A stretch of 64,000 nucleotides of DNA from Clostridium bovifaecis (GTDB lineage Bacteria; Bacillota; Clostridia; Clostridiales; Clostridiaceae). The stretch spans positions 3,193,249 to 3,257,248 of the forward strand of contig CP046522.1 of the NCBI GenBank assembly GCA_009738435.1, written 5' to 3'. How positions within the stretch are numbered: the first letter of the stretch is position 1; every line of letters begins with the position of its first letter. Of this stretch, positions 19,901 to 28,398 are shown piece after piece. A program made the position numbers and the translations under genes. Under the pieces are notes generated by a model. That model made no database searches, had not been told where the DNA came from, and worked only from the letters and a program-made list of their open reading frames with translations.

Positions 19901-20352
19901 AGCTCTTCTTCATCTATTAGATTTAAGGATGCTCTAAGCTCCTGTGGACTTATATCATATCTTTTAAGCTCTGTTATCACATCTGAAACAGTATTAACAA
20001 AACCTTGCTGATCTGCAGCAGTGCCAAAAACTCTTAGTTCCTCCTTTAATCTGCTCATTATGTTAAATATGAGCATAAGCTTCCCTGAAGAATCAATAAA
20101 CTGGCGAGTTGCCCCTCCTACTTCATTAAATACTTCATAAGCCATTCTTTTAAAACTTGTTACCTCTACATTTATGATTCCGGTTCCCTTAACCTCTTCT
20201 ACTACACTTTTTTCCGCTTGAAAAGAAAATTGCTCTGGGACTATTAATACTAAAGGGCTTTTTTCTCCTCCCTCTAAGTTTCTTTTTATAGATTCAACGC
20301 AATACTTGCTCTTTCCGCTTCCTGCTCTACCATATATGAATCTTAAACTCAT
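16930..20352 (-). CDS. addB: ATP-dependent nuclease subunit B (AddB)
   Basis: A 1,140-residue intact subunit of the AddAB double-strand-break resection complex. The N-terminal Walker A is GRAGSGKSKYC. The middle holds inactive helicase-like domains. The C-terminal nuclease has RIIDYKSGNKDF. Four cysteines bind the structural [4Fe-4S] cluster: one in RYVSCPFAYYVQYG and three in CSYCIYSAVCQF near the end. Length and motif order match Firmicute AddB. It lies upstream of addA on the same strand, with a 176-bp gap that contains the repeat hairpins, so the pair is not tightly coupled here. Whether AddB works depends on the state of addA. Confidence 0.93.
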   Translation of the reverse strand: MSLRFIYGRAGSGKSKYCVESIKRNLEGGEKSPLVLIVPEQFSFQAEKSVVEEVKGTGIINVEVTSFKRMAYEVFNEVGGATRQFIDSSGKLMLIFNIMSRLKEELRVFGTAADQQGFVNTVSDVITELKRYDISPQELRASLNLIDEEELLREKILDISKIFEEFEETIHNNKNYLDNEDELSLLYEKLEESTQFDKGEIWLDEFSSFTPQQYNIIEKLLKKAKRVNITLCMDYGVEIDSTDVFAPIKTTRDKLAKLAEENNIPIESPIILKNSNYDRFKSNEEIRYVEANYFRYPYKQYTHKTEDLKIIRALNPYSEIEKIAREIVEAARDKGIRFRDIAVISRDLGAYEKIVKTVFNEYEIPHFIDKKREIDDNPLIVLITSAIDIFNKNWSYEAVFRYLKTGLINVPKEDIDILENYVMAYGIRGKNKWLSIWDYGSEELLDKINEIRIQVITPLANFYSRLKGKKSTEEICEALYEFLCQIGANETIETWVNKFKGEGKQELAREYSQIWNMVIELLDQVVEVFGEDKIELKEFVKILSLGFGEHKMGLIPPSLDQVLVSDVERVRTHEIKLLYIVGVNDGIFPAVEKDEGILSDADRDKLKKIGIEIAEDTKSKAFEEQYLIYRTLTTTGKFLRVCYSIADFEGKAVRPSIIVSRLKSLFPKIQIESDTLEVENEEESLELVSRKIPTFNKLISVLRKDQGNIKVSPFWSDVYDWYSDEKNGYKDKLKTVFSAVAFTNAVEDISEEKARKIYGDRLYLSISRIERYVSCPFAYYVQYGLKAKERKIFALTPPDLGTFMHNVIDEFSETVDKKFLRWYEIDEAWCKSTVSKIVDKKAEEVSGGIFSSSPRYRYFTERLKRVLIKTILIIVEHLKRSGFQPIGHEVGFGSGESYPPIEIELSNGEKVRLIGRIDRVDKLYLEEKDYFRIIDYKSGNKDFSLSDVYHGLQLQLLTYLDAILTNEEIREKDPVLPGGVLYLRIDDPIIRGSRSLSDEEIEKEIMKALKMKGLLLADPKVVKEMDRGIDGSSLIIPARINKDGNLGKSSVGTEEQFKMLREHVKKKLVEVCESMLKGEIRISPIKSKDADTCSYCIYSAVCQFDNSFEGNGHRIIKDESDEEIWNRLEKENQKKLDVKS

Positions 20353-20449
20353 AAGTTTTTCACCAACTTTTTAATATTTTATCGAACACTTATTCCCCTA
20401 TTATAGCATAATATAATAATTTTGCATGACAAAATTATTATTGTAGGAA

Positions 20450-20549
20450 TTGAGAAGTGGAGATAGTGGAGAAAATTTCTATAGTCCAAGTATAAATTAA
20501 TAATTAAAGTTAATTATTAATTTATTTTATCTGTTTCTCCACTTCTCAA
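20450..20549. repeat. GTGGAGA-type inverted repeat upstream of addB
   Basis: TTGAGAAGTGGAGATAGTGG begins the left arm; TTTCTCCACTTCTCAA ends the right arm at 20549. An inner AATTAATAATTAA / TTAATTATTAATT stem lies between them. It is the second member of the family also seen at 16812, 35206 and 61557. The 288-bp gap here holds nothing else that I can identify. Confidence 0.6.
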
Positions 20550-20641
20550 CTTTAAACTTTATACTTTCCACCTTAAATCTAACTTCTAACATCCTAACTG
20601 AGGAGCCTCCGCCCAATTTTAGCTATCTAACTTGAAGAAAA

Positions 20642-21544
20642 TCAGATTCCGATTTCCTTCAAAAATGCTCCTACTTTTTTATCGTAATCTTCTTTATTAC
20701 TCCAATAGGCTTCCACGTGTCCCGCATTAGGAGCAATGTATATATCTTTCATTCCCATCTTCACGTTATACATTTCCCAGCTCATATATGTTGGAACATA
20801 GTCATCCTCTGCACCATGCATAAATAGCACAGGTGTATCTACTTTATCTAAATCTTTTATGGGTGATACATCTTTAAAACTCCAACCTGCTCTTATTTTT
20901 GTAAATAAACTAGCTAAAGGAATTAAAAAAGGAAGCCATTGGAGATTATACTGTGTCTTCAATTGATATTTCATCAGTTCAGTTACATCTGAATACGGAC
21001 AATCTGCTATGCAAAATTTAATTCTAGGATCTATTACAACATTCTGCAGAACTATCCCCCCACCCATAGATTCTCCCATGATTCCTATTTTTGAATCTTT
21101 CCCGAATTTATCTATTATCCAATCTGCAAAAGTTTTTAAGTCATATTTTTCATAATATCCAAAGGAAACATTTTTTCCTCCACTTAAACCATGATATCTA
21201 TGATCATAAATTAGAACATTAAAATCCCTTTTTATAAATAAATCCATATATTTAACTGAACCATATAGAGAATATGTAAACCCATGACATATTATAATAA
21301 ACTTTTTAGAATTTTCTTTCGGTAAAAAAAATCCATGTAACTTGTATCCATAAGGAGAATCTATATAAAGCTCCTTCTTTTTTAGTTTGTTAAATTCCTC
21401 CTCTCTTATTCTTTTGTACTTGATCTCAATCTCATAAGTTTCACTATAAGCGTATTTTTTAGGGCGTATAACTAAATTAGAGAAGTAAGCTCCAACTAGT
21501 GTCAAAATAATAATTACTATCATAAAAATCCATACCAAAGCCAC
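20642..21544 (-). CDS. Membrane-anchored alpha/beta hydrolase
   Basis: A 300-residue serine hydrolase with one N-terminal membrane helix (residues about 3-24). The catalytic set is visible: nucleophile elbow GIMGESMGGGIV, acid in FMHGAEDDYVP, histidine in NAGHVEAYW; the oxyanion region is ICHGFTYSLYGSV. This resembles the BAAT/YqkD-like group of unknown substrate. GTG start at 21544 with gaggag upstream. It is divergent from a truncated chemoreceptor whose 5' part is missing right up to this gene's promoter region. Confidence 0.85.
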   Translation of the reverse strand: MALVWIFMIVIIILTLVGAYFSNLVIRPKKYAYSETYEIEIKYKRIREEEFNKLKKKELYIDSPYGYKLHGFFLPKENSKKFIIICHGFTYSLYGSVKYMDLFIKRDFNVLIYDHRYHGLSGGKNVSFGYYEKYDLKTFADWIIDKFGKDSKIGIMGESMGGGIVLQNVVIDPRIKFCIADCPYSDVTELMKYQLKTQYNLQWLPFLIPLASLFTKIRAGWSFKDVSPIKDLDKVDTPVLFMHGAEDDYVPTYMSWEMYNVKMGMKDIYIAPNAGHVEAYWSNKEDYDKKVGAFLKEIGI

Positions 21545-21589
21545 TAAATCTCCTCTCTTTCGAAAATGAAAGTTTGACCTAATCCTTAA

Positions 21590-22315
21590 AAGGTCCTAAA
21601 GAACATTCCTAGTGAACATATGTCTCCTATTTTTGCTGAGGGTGCTCCTATTCCTAAAGATGACGTTTTATCTAAAGCAATTAAAACAGGTAAAGTCCAA
21701 TCAATAACTACAGACAGATGTAGTTTTGGTTTTTGCATAAGAGTTGCAGCAATTCCTATCTTCGGAACTGACGGTACCATAGTGGGTGCAGTATCTTATG
21801 GCAGGAGCTTAAAAAACAGTAATGATGTATTAGATTTATCCAAGTCTCTAGCTAATGCTATCAACAGCATTTCTGATGAATCTAATAAAATTACTTCTAG
21901 GATCAATCTAGTATCAAATTCCTATGATGATATATTTACAGAACTTAAAGAAACGTCAATTCATGCAAGTAACACTGATGATATAATAAAATTCATAAAT
22001 AAAATTGCTAATCAAACCAGACTACTAGGTTTAAATGCCTCTATTGAAGCCGCGAGAGTTGGAGACGCTGGAAGAGGTTTCGGCGTGGTAGCCTCTGAGA
22101 TAAAAAAACTATCTACTTCTAGCTCTGATTCAATAAAACAAATAAATCAAGTTATAAACTCTATACAAAAGTCTGTTCAAAGCATTAATGAAAAATTAAA
22201 TGAGTCGGCAGCAATTTCTAATGAACAATTTGATTCAATTTTAAAGATTTTAGAATCTATAAATAATTTGCAGAAAACTGCTAAGGTATTAGAATCTATG
22301 GCAGAAAAATTATAG
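21590..22315 (+). pseudogene. Methyl-accepting chemotaxis protein, 5'-truncated
   Basis: An open frame runs from just after a stop at 21587; the first ATG is 21620, giving 231 residues. It matches the short soluble-type clostridial chemoreceptors of about 280 residues: a sensory part with [20 protein letters not shown] and [16 protein letters not shown], then a signalling part containing [20 protein letters not shown] and [15 protein letters not shown], ending [11 protein letters not shown]. About 45-50 N-terminal residues expected in the family are missing, no Shine-Dalgarno precedes 21620, and the divergent hydrolase starts only 45 bp away. It therefore seems to be a 5' deletion remnant, although a short product is possible. 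Confidence 0.7.
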
Positions 22316-22321
22316 ACAGGA

Positions 22322-22365
22322 TTCTAAGCTTCAGAGAAAGTCTTTACCTTCTCTGAAGCTTAGAA
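22322..22365. terminator. Hairpin between converging genes
   Basis: TTCTAAGCTTCAGAGA pairs perfectly with TCTCTGAAGCTTAGAA around a 12-base loop. The 3' sides are only modestly T-rich, so it is a probable but not textbook terminator for both neighbours. Confidence 0.65.
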
Positions 22366-22399
22366 CCTTTCCTACTAAGTATGATTTTAAATGAAAATT

Positions 22400-23137
22400 T
22401 TACTGTATCTTTAGTTTCTTTACCATTTCTTTTTCTTCCCTTGGCACTCTGTGTGATTCTATGATCTTTTGTATAGCTTTATTGGTACACCACTTATCTA
22501 TATTCCTATCGCTCAAAAATTTTATTGTTTTTCCTTTATCTGTTGCGTAACATGTGCTTATAAGCCAAGCTATTGCCATTTTTACATAATAATGTTCACT
22601 CTTCACACTTGAAGCTCTCTGAAAAATAATTTCTAAATACTGACCTTCACAATAGTAGTTGTTTAAAAGTATCAATCCAAACCTAATTTTCCAAGGATTA
22701 CTACTTTCAATATAACCTCCTACTTTATTTAAAAATGTTTCCTTATTTTTAACAACTATAGGCCTTAAGCTTGATATAAATGAATCGCATAGAGCCCAGT
22801 TATTTATCCTCAAAATATATTCATCTATCGTATTCATCATCTCTTCTTCGGTTAAAAATTTAAATTTAGGCAAGAGCATTCCCTGCAAGAGCTTTTCATC
22901 ATGTGTGTTTTTTATGCTCAAGCATCTATATATGGCTGATAGCTCGCTACTTTTCCCTATATTATTTGCTATTTTTCTTAAGATGGGCATCCTTACTCCA
23001 TAGCTTTCTTCCATATTAGGTGTTATTCTTCTGTTAAATTCTGCATATTCCCTTTCTCCGAATTTTTCAAGTAGGTCCTTCAGTTTATGATAGTCTATCT
23101 TATTCCAATCTGTATTTTTTAAGTCCTCTATATCCAT
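22400..23137 (-). CDS. DNA alkylation repair protein (AlkD-like)
   Basis: A 245-residue all-helical HEAT-like protein of the AlkC/AlkD glycosylase superfamily, which removes N3- and N7-alkylated bases. Characteristic pieces are YGVRMPILRKIANNIG near residue 45, NNWALCDSF near 115, WKIRFGLILLNNYY near 150 and YYVKMAIAWLIS near 185. The tryptophan and aspartate of NWALCD align with AlkD's active region. Start taken at ATG 23137 because GGAGG directly abuts the ATG at 23143 and lies six bases before 23137. Single gene. Confidence 0.85.
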   Translation of the reverse strand: MDIEDLKNTDWNKIDYHKLKDLLEKFGEREYAEFNRRITPNMEESYGVRMPILRKIANNIGKSSELSAIYRCLSIKNTHDEKLLQGMLLPKFKFLTEEEMMNTIDEYILRINNWALCDSFISSLRPIVVKNKETFLNKVGGYIESSNPWKIRFGLILLNNYYCEGQYLEIIFQRASSVKSEHYYVKMAIAWLISTCYATDKGKTIKFLSDRNIDKWCTNKAIQKIIESHRVPREEKEMVKKLKIQ

Positions 23138-23346
23138 CTTCATCCTCCATCATTTATATATTAACTTTATCTATCATTTTACTCTATAATATAATATTAG
23201 CTATTATTCCAAACCATATCAATATGCTCAATCAAATCTGATTGTTAACTAACCTTTTCCCGTCTTGCTATAGAATAAAAATCAACTATAAGGACAATCT
23301 AAATACATAATATCACAAATTTTTATAGTCAAAGGTGGTGAAAAGA

Positions 23347-23523
23347 ATGTCCATTGAAGAGGTTCCTTATCGCTCTATAACAGAAACTAGAACTGGTTTT
23401 TATGATGGAACTGACTATGACAACAGTGATGAGATCGGCTACAATGATGATATAGAGATAAATAGGCAAGACTTTAGAGACTTAGATGAAGAACCAATAT
23501 ATAATTATTATGAGCCTTATTAG
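23347..23523 (+). CDS. Small acidic tyrosine-rich protein, unknown
   Basis: A 58-residue, highly acidic protein with no cysteine and many Tyr/Asp residues (TGFYDGTDYDNSDEIGYND), ending IYNYYEPY. Not recognised. The start at ATG 23347 has AGGTGGTG six bases upstream. A strong hairpin follows the stop, so it looks like an independent, expressed small gene. The composition would suit a structural, for example spore-associated, protein, but nothing more can be said. Confidence 0.6.
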   Translation: MSIEEVPYRSITETRTGFYDGTDYDNSDEIGYNDDIEINRQDFRDLDEEPIYNYYEPY

Positions 23524-23536
23524 TTGTTATATAATA

Positions 23537-23577
23537 CGCCTTGCAATAATATTATTCTATTATTACAAGGCTTTTCC
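23537..23577 (+). terminator. Terminator after the small acidic protein gene
   Basis: CGCCTTGCAATAATA pairs with TATTATTACAAGGC around a short loop (one mismatch) and is followed by TTTTCCTTT. Confidence 0.8.
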
Positions 23578-23654
23578 TTTCGTTACATAGCTTCCAGAAT
23601 CATCCTCTTATACTCCCACTCACACATGAACCCATAACTAGAATTCCTCAAAAG

Positions 23655-23663
23655 TGGTATAAT
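23655..23663 (+). promoter_or_regulatory. Candidate extended -10 of the alcohol dehydrogenase gene
   Basis: TGGTATAAT is an extended -10 element 39 bp before the ATG. No clear -35 is present. Confidence 0.4.
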
Positions 23664-23701
23664 ATTTTTATATAAAAAATGTTCTCAAGGAGGCGTAATA
23701 T

Positions 23702-24865
23702 ATGATTAACTTTAGCTATCAAAATGCTACAAAAATTATCTTTGGAAAAAATACAGAAAATAGGGTAGGCAATGAAACTAAGAAATTTGGTAATAAGGTT
23801 TTACTTCATTATGGTGGAGGAAGTATAAAAAAGTTTGGTCTTTATGATAGGGTAGTTGAATCATTAAAAAGTGCTGGATTAGAAGTGCTTGAACTTAGTA
23901 ATGTTCAACCAAATCCTAGATTAAGCTTAGTCAGGGAAGGAATAGACCTTTGCCGCAAAAATAATATAGACTTTATATTAGCTGTAGGTGGCGGAAGTGT
24001 TATCGACTCTGCTAAAGCTATTGGGATAGGCGTACCTTATGAAGGCGATGTATGGGACTTTTATACTGGAAAAGCTAAAATAAAATCCACTCTTCCTGTA
24101 GGAGTAATTTTAACTATACCTGCAGCTGGAAGTGAATCTAGTACAGGTTCAGTTATAACCAATGAAGATGGATGGTACAAAAGAGGTGCTGGGAGTACTC
24201 TTATGAGACCAGTATTTGCAATAATGAATCCTGAATTAACATATACTCTTCCACCATATCAAACTGCTGCTGGAGCTGCTGATATGATGGCTCACATATT
24301 TGAAAGATATTTCACAAATGAACCTAATGTAGACTTAACTGATAGACTAAGTGAGGCTACCCTTAGAACCATAATCAAAAACGTACCTATTGCTCTAGAA
24401 AATTCAGAAAATTACGAAGCTCGAGCTGAAATTATGTGGGCTGGTACTATTGCACACAACGGATTACTAGGGACTGGAAGAATCGAAGATTGGGCAACCC
24501 ATGATATAGAACATGAACTAAGTGGAATTTATGATATTACTCACGGTGCAGGTCTAGCAATACTATTTCCAGCTTGGATGAAATATGTATATAGTCAGGA
24601 TGTAAAAAGATTTGCTCAATTTGCTAACAGAGTATGGAATGTAGAAATTGATGTTAACAGTCTTGAAAGAACCGCTCTAGAAGGTATTGAAAAAACAAAA
24701 GCCTACTTTAAGAGAATAGGAATGCCTGTCTCTTTAAGTGAAGCCAACATACCTAGTGATAGATTTGAAGAAATGGCTGCAAAGGGAACTGAAAATGGAC
24801 CTTTAGGAAGCTTTGTAAAACTTTATAAAGAAGATATTGTAAATATCTTTAATATAGCTAAATAG
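23702..24865 (+). CDS. Iron-containing alcohol dehydrogenase (butanol dehydrogenase type)
   Basis: A 387-residue group III alcohol dehydrogenase closest in pattern to clostridial NAD(P)H-dependent butanol dehydrogenases BdhA/BdhB and YugJ. It reduces aldehydes such as butyraldehyde in the cytoplasm. Seen: the nucleotide-binding GGGSVIDSAKAIGIG near residue 95; metal ligands Asp/His in AADMMAHIFERYF near 195; and two histidines in WATHDIEHELSGIYDITHGA near 265. An ideal aaggaggcg site precedes the ATG. It stands alone between two terminators, so it is a monocistronic gene. Confidence 0.9.
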   Translation: MINFSYQNATKIIFGKNTENRVGNETKKFGNKVLLHYGGGSIKKFGLYDRVVESLKSAGLEVLELSNVQPNPRLSLVREGIDLCRKNNIDFILAVGGGSVIDSAKAIGIGVPYEGDVWDFYTGKAKIKSTLPVGVILTIPAAGSESSTGSVITNEDGWYKRGAGSTLMRPVFAIMNPELTYTLPPYQTAAGAADMMAHIFERYFTNEPNVDLTDRLSEATLRTIIKNVPIALENSENYEARAEIMWAGTIAHNGLLGTGRIEDWATHDIEHELSGIYDITHGAGLAILFPAWMKYVYSQDVKRFAQFANRVWNVEIDVNSLERTALEGIEKTKAYFKRIGMPVSLSEANIPSDRFEEMAAKGTENGPLGSFVKLYKEDIVNIFNIAK

Positions 24866-24912
24866 CAAAGCACCGCTATTCATTTGCTAATAAACCGATT
24901 ATACTTAAAAAA

Positions 24913-24953
24913 GTAAAGAGTATAGGATAGCGTTTGCCTATCTATACTCTTTA
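24913..24953. terminator. Bidirectional terminator after the dehydrogenase gene
   Basis: GTAAAGAGTATAGGATAG pairs with CTATCTATACTCTTTAT (one bulge), loop CGTTTGC. It lies between the converging genes ending at 24865 and 24956. Confidence 0.8.
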
Positions 24954-24955
24954 TC

Positions 24956-25591
24956 CTACAATATCTGTTCCTTCTCTTTGAGGCTTTTGTCTCTTTTATC
25001 TATAAGCTTAACCTCGTAAACTACTCTCACTATAATAGATGAAAACCCTAACAAAGTTCCAAAAATAAAGTAAATATTTGAGAGAAATATATTACTCTGC
25101 CATTCCGCTGCCTCTTTAAGTTTTTTCTTAACAATTTCTTCTTTACTTACCTCTGTAAGCATACTTTTTATATTTATTCCTTCTAATTCTCTAATAAGCT
25201 TATCTTTATTATCTACTTTACTTATATTTTCTAATTTATTTATAATATTATTTAGACTTGTATTTTCTTGGCTTTTTAATTCCTCGATATAATTTTCCAG
25301 CCTATCTTTTATATCATACAACTCAAATTCCCTTGTATTTACTGGAATGGCTTCTTTGAAATCATATATTTCTTTATCTACAACTTCACTGCTTATTCCT
25401 TCTTTTTCTGATCGCAGCATTATAGTTCTGCTTAATTTATTTGTGTATAAAAATTTAGCACCATTTTCAGTATGACTCACTCCTAAGAACAAAAATATTA
25501 CTGCCCCTACGATCATAAAGATTAATATTTCTCTATCATATTTTATTTCTTCATATTCCATGCCTAATAGCATACCTATAATTTTAAACAT
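24956..25591 (-). CDS. Two-helix membrane protein with a helical loop, unknown
   Basis: A 211-residue protein with a transmembrane segment at about residues 23-38 and another near the C-terminus at about 170-190. About 130 residues of charged, coiled-coil-like sequence lie between them (YDIKDRLENYIEELKSQ). The layout recalls the input half of a chemoreceptor or sensor without any signalling domain; that is only a resemblance. It follows two chemotaxis-phosphatase genes on the same strand after a 94-bp gap and may belong with them. No family recognised. Confidence 0.6.
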   Translation of the reverse strand: MFKIIGMLLGMEYEEIKYDREILIFMIVGAVIFLFLGVSHTENGAKFLYTNKLSRTIMLRSEKEGISSEVVDKEIYDFKEAIPVNTREFELYDIKDRLENYIEELKSQENTSLNNIINKLENISKVDNKDKLIRELEGINIKSMLTEVSKEEIVKKKLKEAAEWQSNIFLSNIYFIFGTLLGFSSIIVRVVYEVKLIDKRDKSLKEKEQIL

Positions 25592-25685
25592 ACCCTCATC
25601 CTTTCTATGTCTATACTATATATAGCTTTATTTGTATTATTAACATAAAAAGGATTAGTAATCACATTATTGGCTTAATTTATTT

Positions 25686-26153
25686 CTATAAGTTGACCTT
25701 CTCAATGGCAATATTAATTTCAAATGGCATATCATCAACTAACATCTCAATACACAGAACCTTGTCGGAGCTTGTATTTGCAGTAAACTCCCCATACATA
25801 AGGGTTGGAGTAGATATATCTATATTTATACCTTCATTTGAAAAGTTCATTGCTGCATTTGCAGTTAACATATTGGTAAGCTCAGAAATTGCACTTTGTG
25901 CCATCTCATCAAGCTCATTTACAGGCATTCCCATCATCATTGTAGAGGCTATTTTTTTAGCACACTCTATTGTAGTAGTGTATATTACATTTCCTCTTAC
26001 ATCTCCCATAATCCCAAGTATAATAATTACGCCTGGACTCTCTATAACTTTACCCCTAACCGAGAGACTGCCTTTCTCAACATTATTTATCCCAAGTTGC
26101 GGCATTATGCTTACAAAGGATTGTAAAAATGGATTTATATATTTGACATCCAT
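25686..26153 (-). CDS. cheX: Chemotaxis phosphatase CheX
   Basis: A 155-residue CheC/CheX/FliY-family CheY-P phosphatase. The catalytic motif S-x3-E-x2-N is present in SAISELTNMLTANAA near residue 90, and the glycine-rich IIILGIMGDVRGNVIYT is typical of CheX. Start at ATG 26153 (MDVKYINPFLQSFV), with AAAGGGGGG nine bases upstream. It overlaps the end of the upstream receiver-CheX gene by 19 bp, implying coupled translation. It should remove phosphate from a CheY-like receiver, probably the one fused next door. Confidence 0.85.
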   Translation of the reverse strand: MDVKYINPFLQSFVSIMPQLGINNVEKGSLSVRGKVIESPGVIIILGIMGDVRGNVIYTTTIECAKKIASTMMMGMPVNELDEMAQSAISELTNMLTANAAMNFSNEGINIDISTPTLMYGEFTANTSSDKVLCIEMLVDDMPFEINIAIEKVNL

Positions 26154-27010
26154 TCTCCTGCCCCCCTTTGGAAACCAACATTCATATATACCTCTCCAAA
26201 AATTGTATTGGCTATGGTAGAGGTTGTAGTATCTAATTCTGCCTTTGAAATATTTATAGATTCTCCATGAAATATAGTTGGAGGCGCTACTCTTAATCCA
26301 AATAGCTTGTTTTTTCTGTTGATTATAGAACATGCATTGCCAGCTACTATATTGGTAAATTCACCCATAACATTTAGTACCTCTTGTAATTCCTTAGGTT
26401 CTCGTCTCAACATGGAGGTGCATATCTTTTCTGCAGTATCATAAGACATGTCAAATATCATTCTCCCTGAATACTTACCAATCACCCCCATAACCACAGA
26501 TATTCCTCGTGATGTAAGTTCCACATCTAGTGTGTCTTCATCTTGAAATTCTGGTACTACCTTTAGCATTCTGTTGAAATTATCACTAAAGGCTTCTTTA
26601 AATACACTATAATATAAACCTTCTAGTTCCTTATAAAGCTCCTCACTAGCCATAATTCTATTGATTAATAGAGTAAGGTCTTCACCATCTACTGGCTTTT
26701 GCAGATATCCTGATACATTGTTTTTTCTAGCCTTTCTTACTATTTCATCGTCCATCATTGAACTTACAATAATAACCTTGACATTAGAGTCTATATTATG
26801 GATTGCCCTTGTACACTCAAGACCATCCGTACCTGGCATAGTCATATCCATTGTAACAACATCGGGTTTAGCTTTGGTCACAACATCTATAGTCTCCTCC
26901 AGGCTCGTGGCTTCTCCTACCACATTAAATCCCTTATCTAAAAGTATGTCCCTAATTATAGCAATTGAAAAAGGAGAATCATCAACAATTACTACCTTAG
27001 TTTCTTTCAT
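26135..27010 (-). CDS. Receiver domain fused to a CheX-like phosphatase domain
   Basis: A 291-residue protein. Residues about 1-120 form a CheY-type receiver: acidic pair in VVIVDDSPFS, phospho-acceptor Asp in VVTMDMTMPGTDG, Thr/Ser in VIIVSSMMDD, Lys in GYLQKPVDG. Residues about 140-290 are a CheX-like domain with E-x2-N in GEFTNIVAGNA and GVIGKYSGRMIFDM. The residue four before that Glu is Asn rather than the usual Asp/Ser, so phosphatase strength is uncertain. Start taken at ATG 27010 (MKETKVVIVDDS); an ATG at 27028 is also in frame and neither has a strong ribosome site. First gene of a unit with cheX. Confidence 0.85.
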   Translation of the reverse strand: MKETKVVIVDDSPFSIAIIRDILLDKGFNVVGEATSLEETIDVVTKAKPDVVTMDMTMPGTDGLECTRAIHNIDSNVKVIIVSSMMDDEIVRKARKNNVSGYLQKPVDGEDLTLLINRIMASEELYKELEGLYYSVFKEAFSDNFNRMLKVVPEFQDEDTLDVELTSRGISVVMGVIGKYSGRMIFDMSYDTAEKICTSMLRREPKELQEVLNVMGEFTNIVAGNACSIINRKNKLFGLRVAPPTIFHGESINISKAELDTTTSTIANTIFGEVYMNVGFQRGAGEWMSNI

Positions 27011-27229
27011 CTCAGCACCAACTTTCATTTTATACTATACACTAAAAACCGTACTTCCCTTTCAGTATATTCTGATAATACTTTTTATCGTTATATTATG
27101 CAGAAACTTAAATATCCTATTTTTAGCACACACTTATTTCATATTATTAATCTATTAATTATTAAATTAATGATATAACGAACTATAGTACTATGGGGAC
27201 ATATAACCTACAAAGTTACTTATTTTAAC

Positions 27230-27592
27230 AATTGGATTTCCTATGATTGCTAAAGTCGTGCCTATTATCAATAAGGCCACAGGTAATATGATAGAATCTT
27301 AGGGTTTATAATATATGCAAAATCACAAGAAAAGGAAAATAATATTACCAAGATGGGCCAAGACTTGAAAACTTTTTCAGACCAATTAACTGCACCTGCT
27401 CAGGAGATGGCAAGTTCTGCAGAGGAATTATCCTTAAGTAGCCAAAATATCGGCAGGCTCACAAATAAAGCTTCATTAGAAATTAACAAAATGAATGATA
27501 TTCTAAGTTATATAACTGAAATCTCAAATACAACAATTCTTCTAGGATTAAATGCTGCTTTAGAGGCTGCAAGGGCTGGAGAACATAGATAG
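27230..27592 (+). pseudogene. Chemoreceptor remnant
   Basis: Degraded piece of the same short chemoreceptor family as at 21590. Codons from about 27230 read FPMIAKVVPIINKATGNMI, then meet a stop and a frame change near 27300. The frame at 27353 continues through MASSAEELSLSSQN and TTILLGLNAALEAARAGEH and stops at 27592, exactly where GRGFxVVA should follow. Both ends are missing. No ribosome site is present. Clearly non-functional. Confidence 0.8.
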
Positions 27593-27660
27593 ATTTGTGT
27601 AAATTTAAATTTAGCTATGCTCTCTGCTGCAAGTATATGTCCACTCATGACTCACGTATT

Positions 27661-28398
27661 TTATTTTACTATAAGTTTATTTATCGCCCGAAGCAAGTGT
27701 ATCATAATATTTTTATCATCTATACCAATGTGAATGCTCTCTTCTGTAGTCTCATCATTAGCAATATTGGCTTCCTTATTTAGCACTATTACCTTAATCG
27801 GAGCTGTTTGTGCAGGTATGCTCTTAGTTGCAATATCATAGATTACTACAAGATTTTTATTTGTAAGTTTACCTTCATACTTCTTTCCATCCTGTGTAAT
27901 TACTTCTGTATCATTATAAACTTTTATTTTTAATTGACTGTCTACGCTTACTAGATTTTCATTAAATAAGTCTACTTTTACACTTTCTTTTATATCTCCT
28001 ATTACAACGACTTCAGCTGTATATTGAGGCGGGTATATCATTATCATAGGTCTCGTTGCATCATAATATCCTGTTATTCTTGCACCAACTTCTATCTTAT
28101 TATCATTTATAAAATAAGTGTTTTCAGATATTATAAGATTTGCGACTCCCCCTTTATTATCTTCAACTTGTACAATCTTTGAACCTTTTACACTTTTATA
28201 ATCTTCTATACTTTTAATGATCCCTTCGTAGCTCTTGAAATTAGACTGTTCCATTTCTCTTATAGGTGCACTTATAAGTTTAACGTCTTCTATCATTTGG
28301 GTGTTTCTATTTATTCCTTTTGTTGTTCCCAGCGCTGTTGATGCAGAAAATAGCAAAACACCTGCTGTAATCGTACATGTTAATGTTTTTAATTTCAT
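27661..28398 (-). CDS. Secreted protein of unknown function
   Basis: A 245-residue protein with a signal peptide (MKLKTLTCTITAGVLLFSAS, cleavage likely after about residue 24). The mature part is rich in beta-strand-like segments (YEGIIKSIEDYKSVKGSKIV, VEVGARITGYYDA-type runs) that resemble repeated OB- or SH3-like beta units seen in clostridial exported proteins. I do not recognise a named family. An aagaggg site precedes the ATG. It probably works at the cell surface or outside. Its neighbours, a receptor remnant and asnS, give no clue. Confidence 0.7.
   Translation of the reverse strand: MKLKTLTCTITAGVLLFSASTALGTTKGINRNTQMIEDVKLISAPIREMEQSNFKSYEGIIKSIEDYKSVKGSKIVQVEDNKGGVANLIISENTYFINDNKIEVGARITGYYDATRPMIMIYPPQYTAEVVVIGDIKESVKVDLFNENLVSVDSQLKIKVYNDTEVITQDGKKYEGKLTNKNLVVIYDIATKSIPAQTAPIKVIVLNKEANIANDETTEESIHIGIDDKNIMIHLLRAINKLIVK

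Noticed and set aside
25693..26220. 175-codon plus-strand frame opposite cheX
   Set aside because: Antisense shadow of the cheX gene, without start signals or family resemblance.
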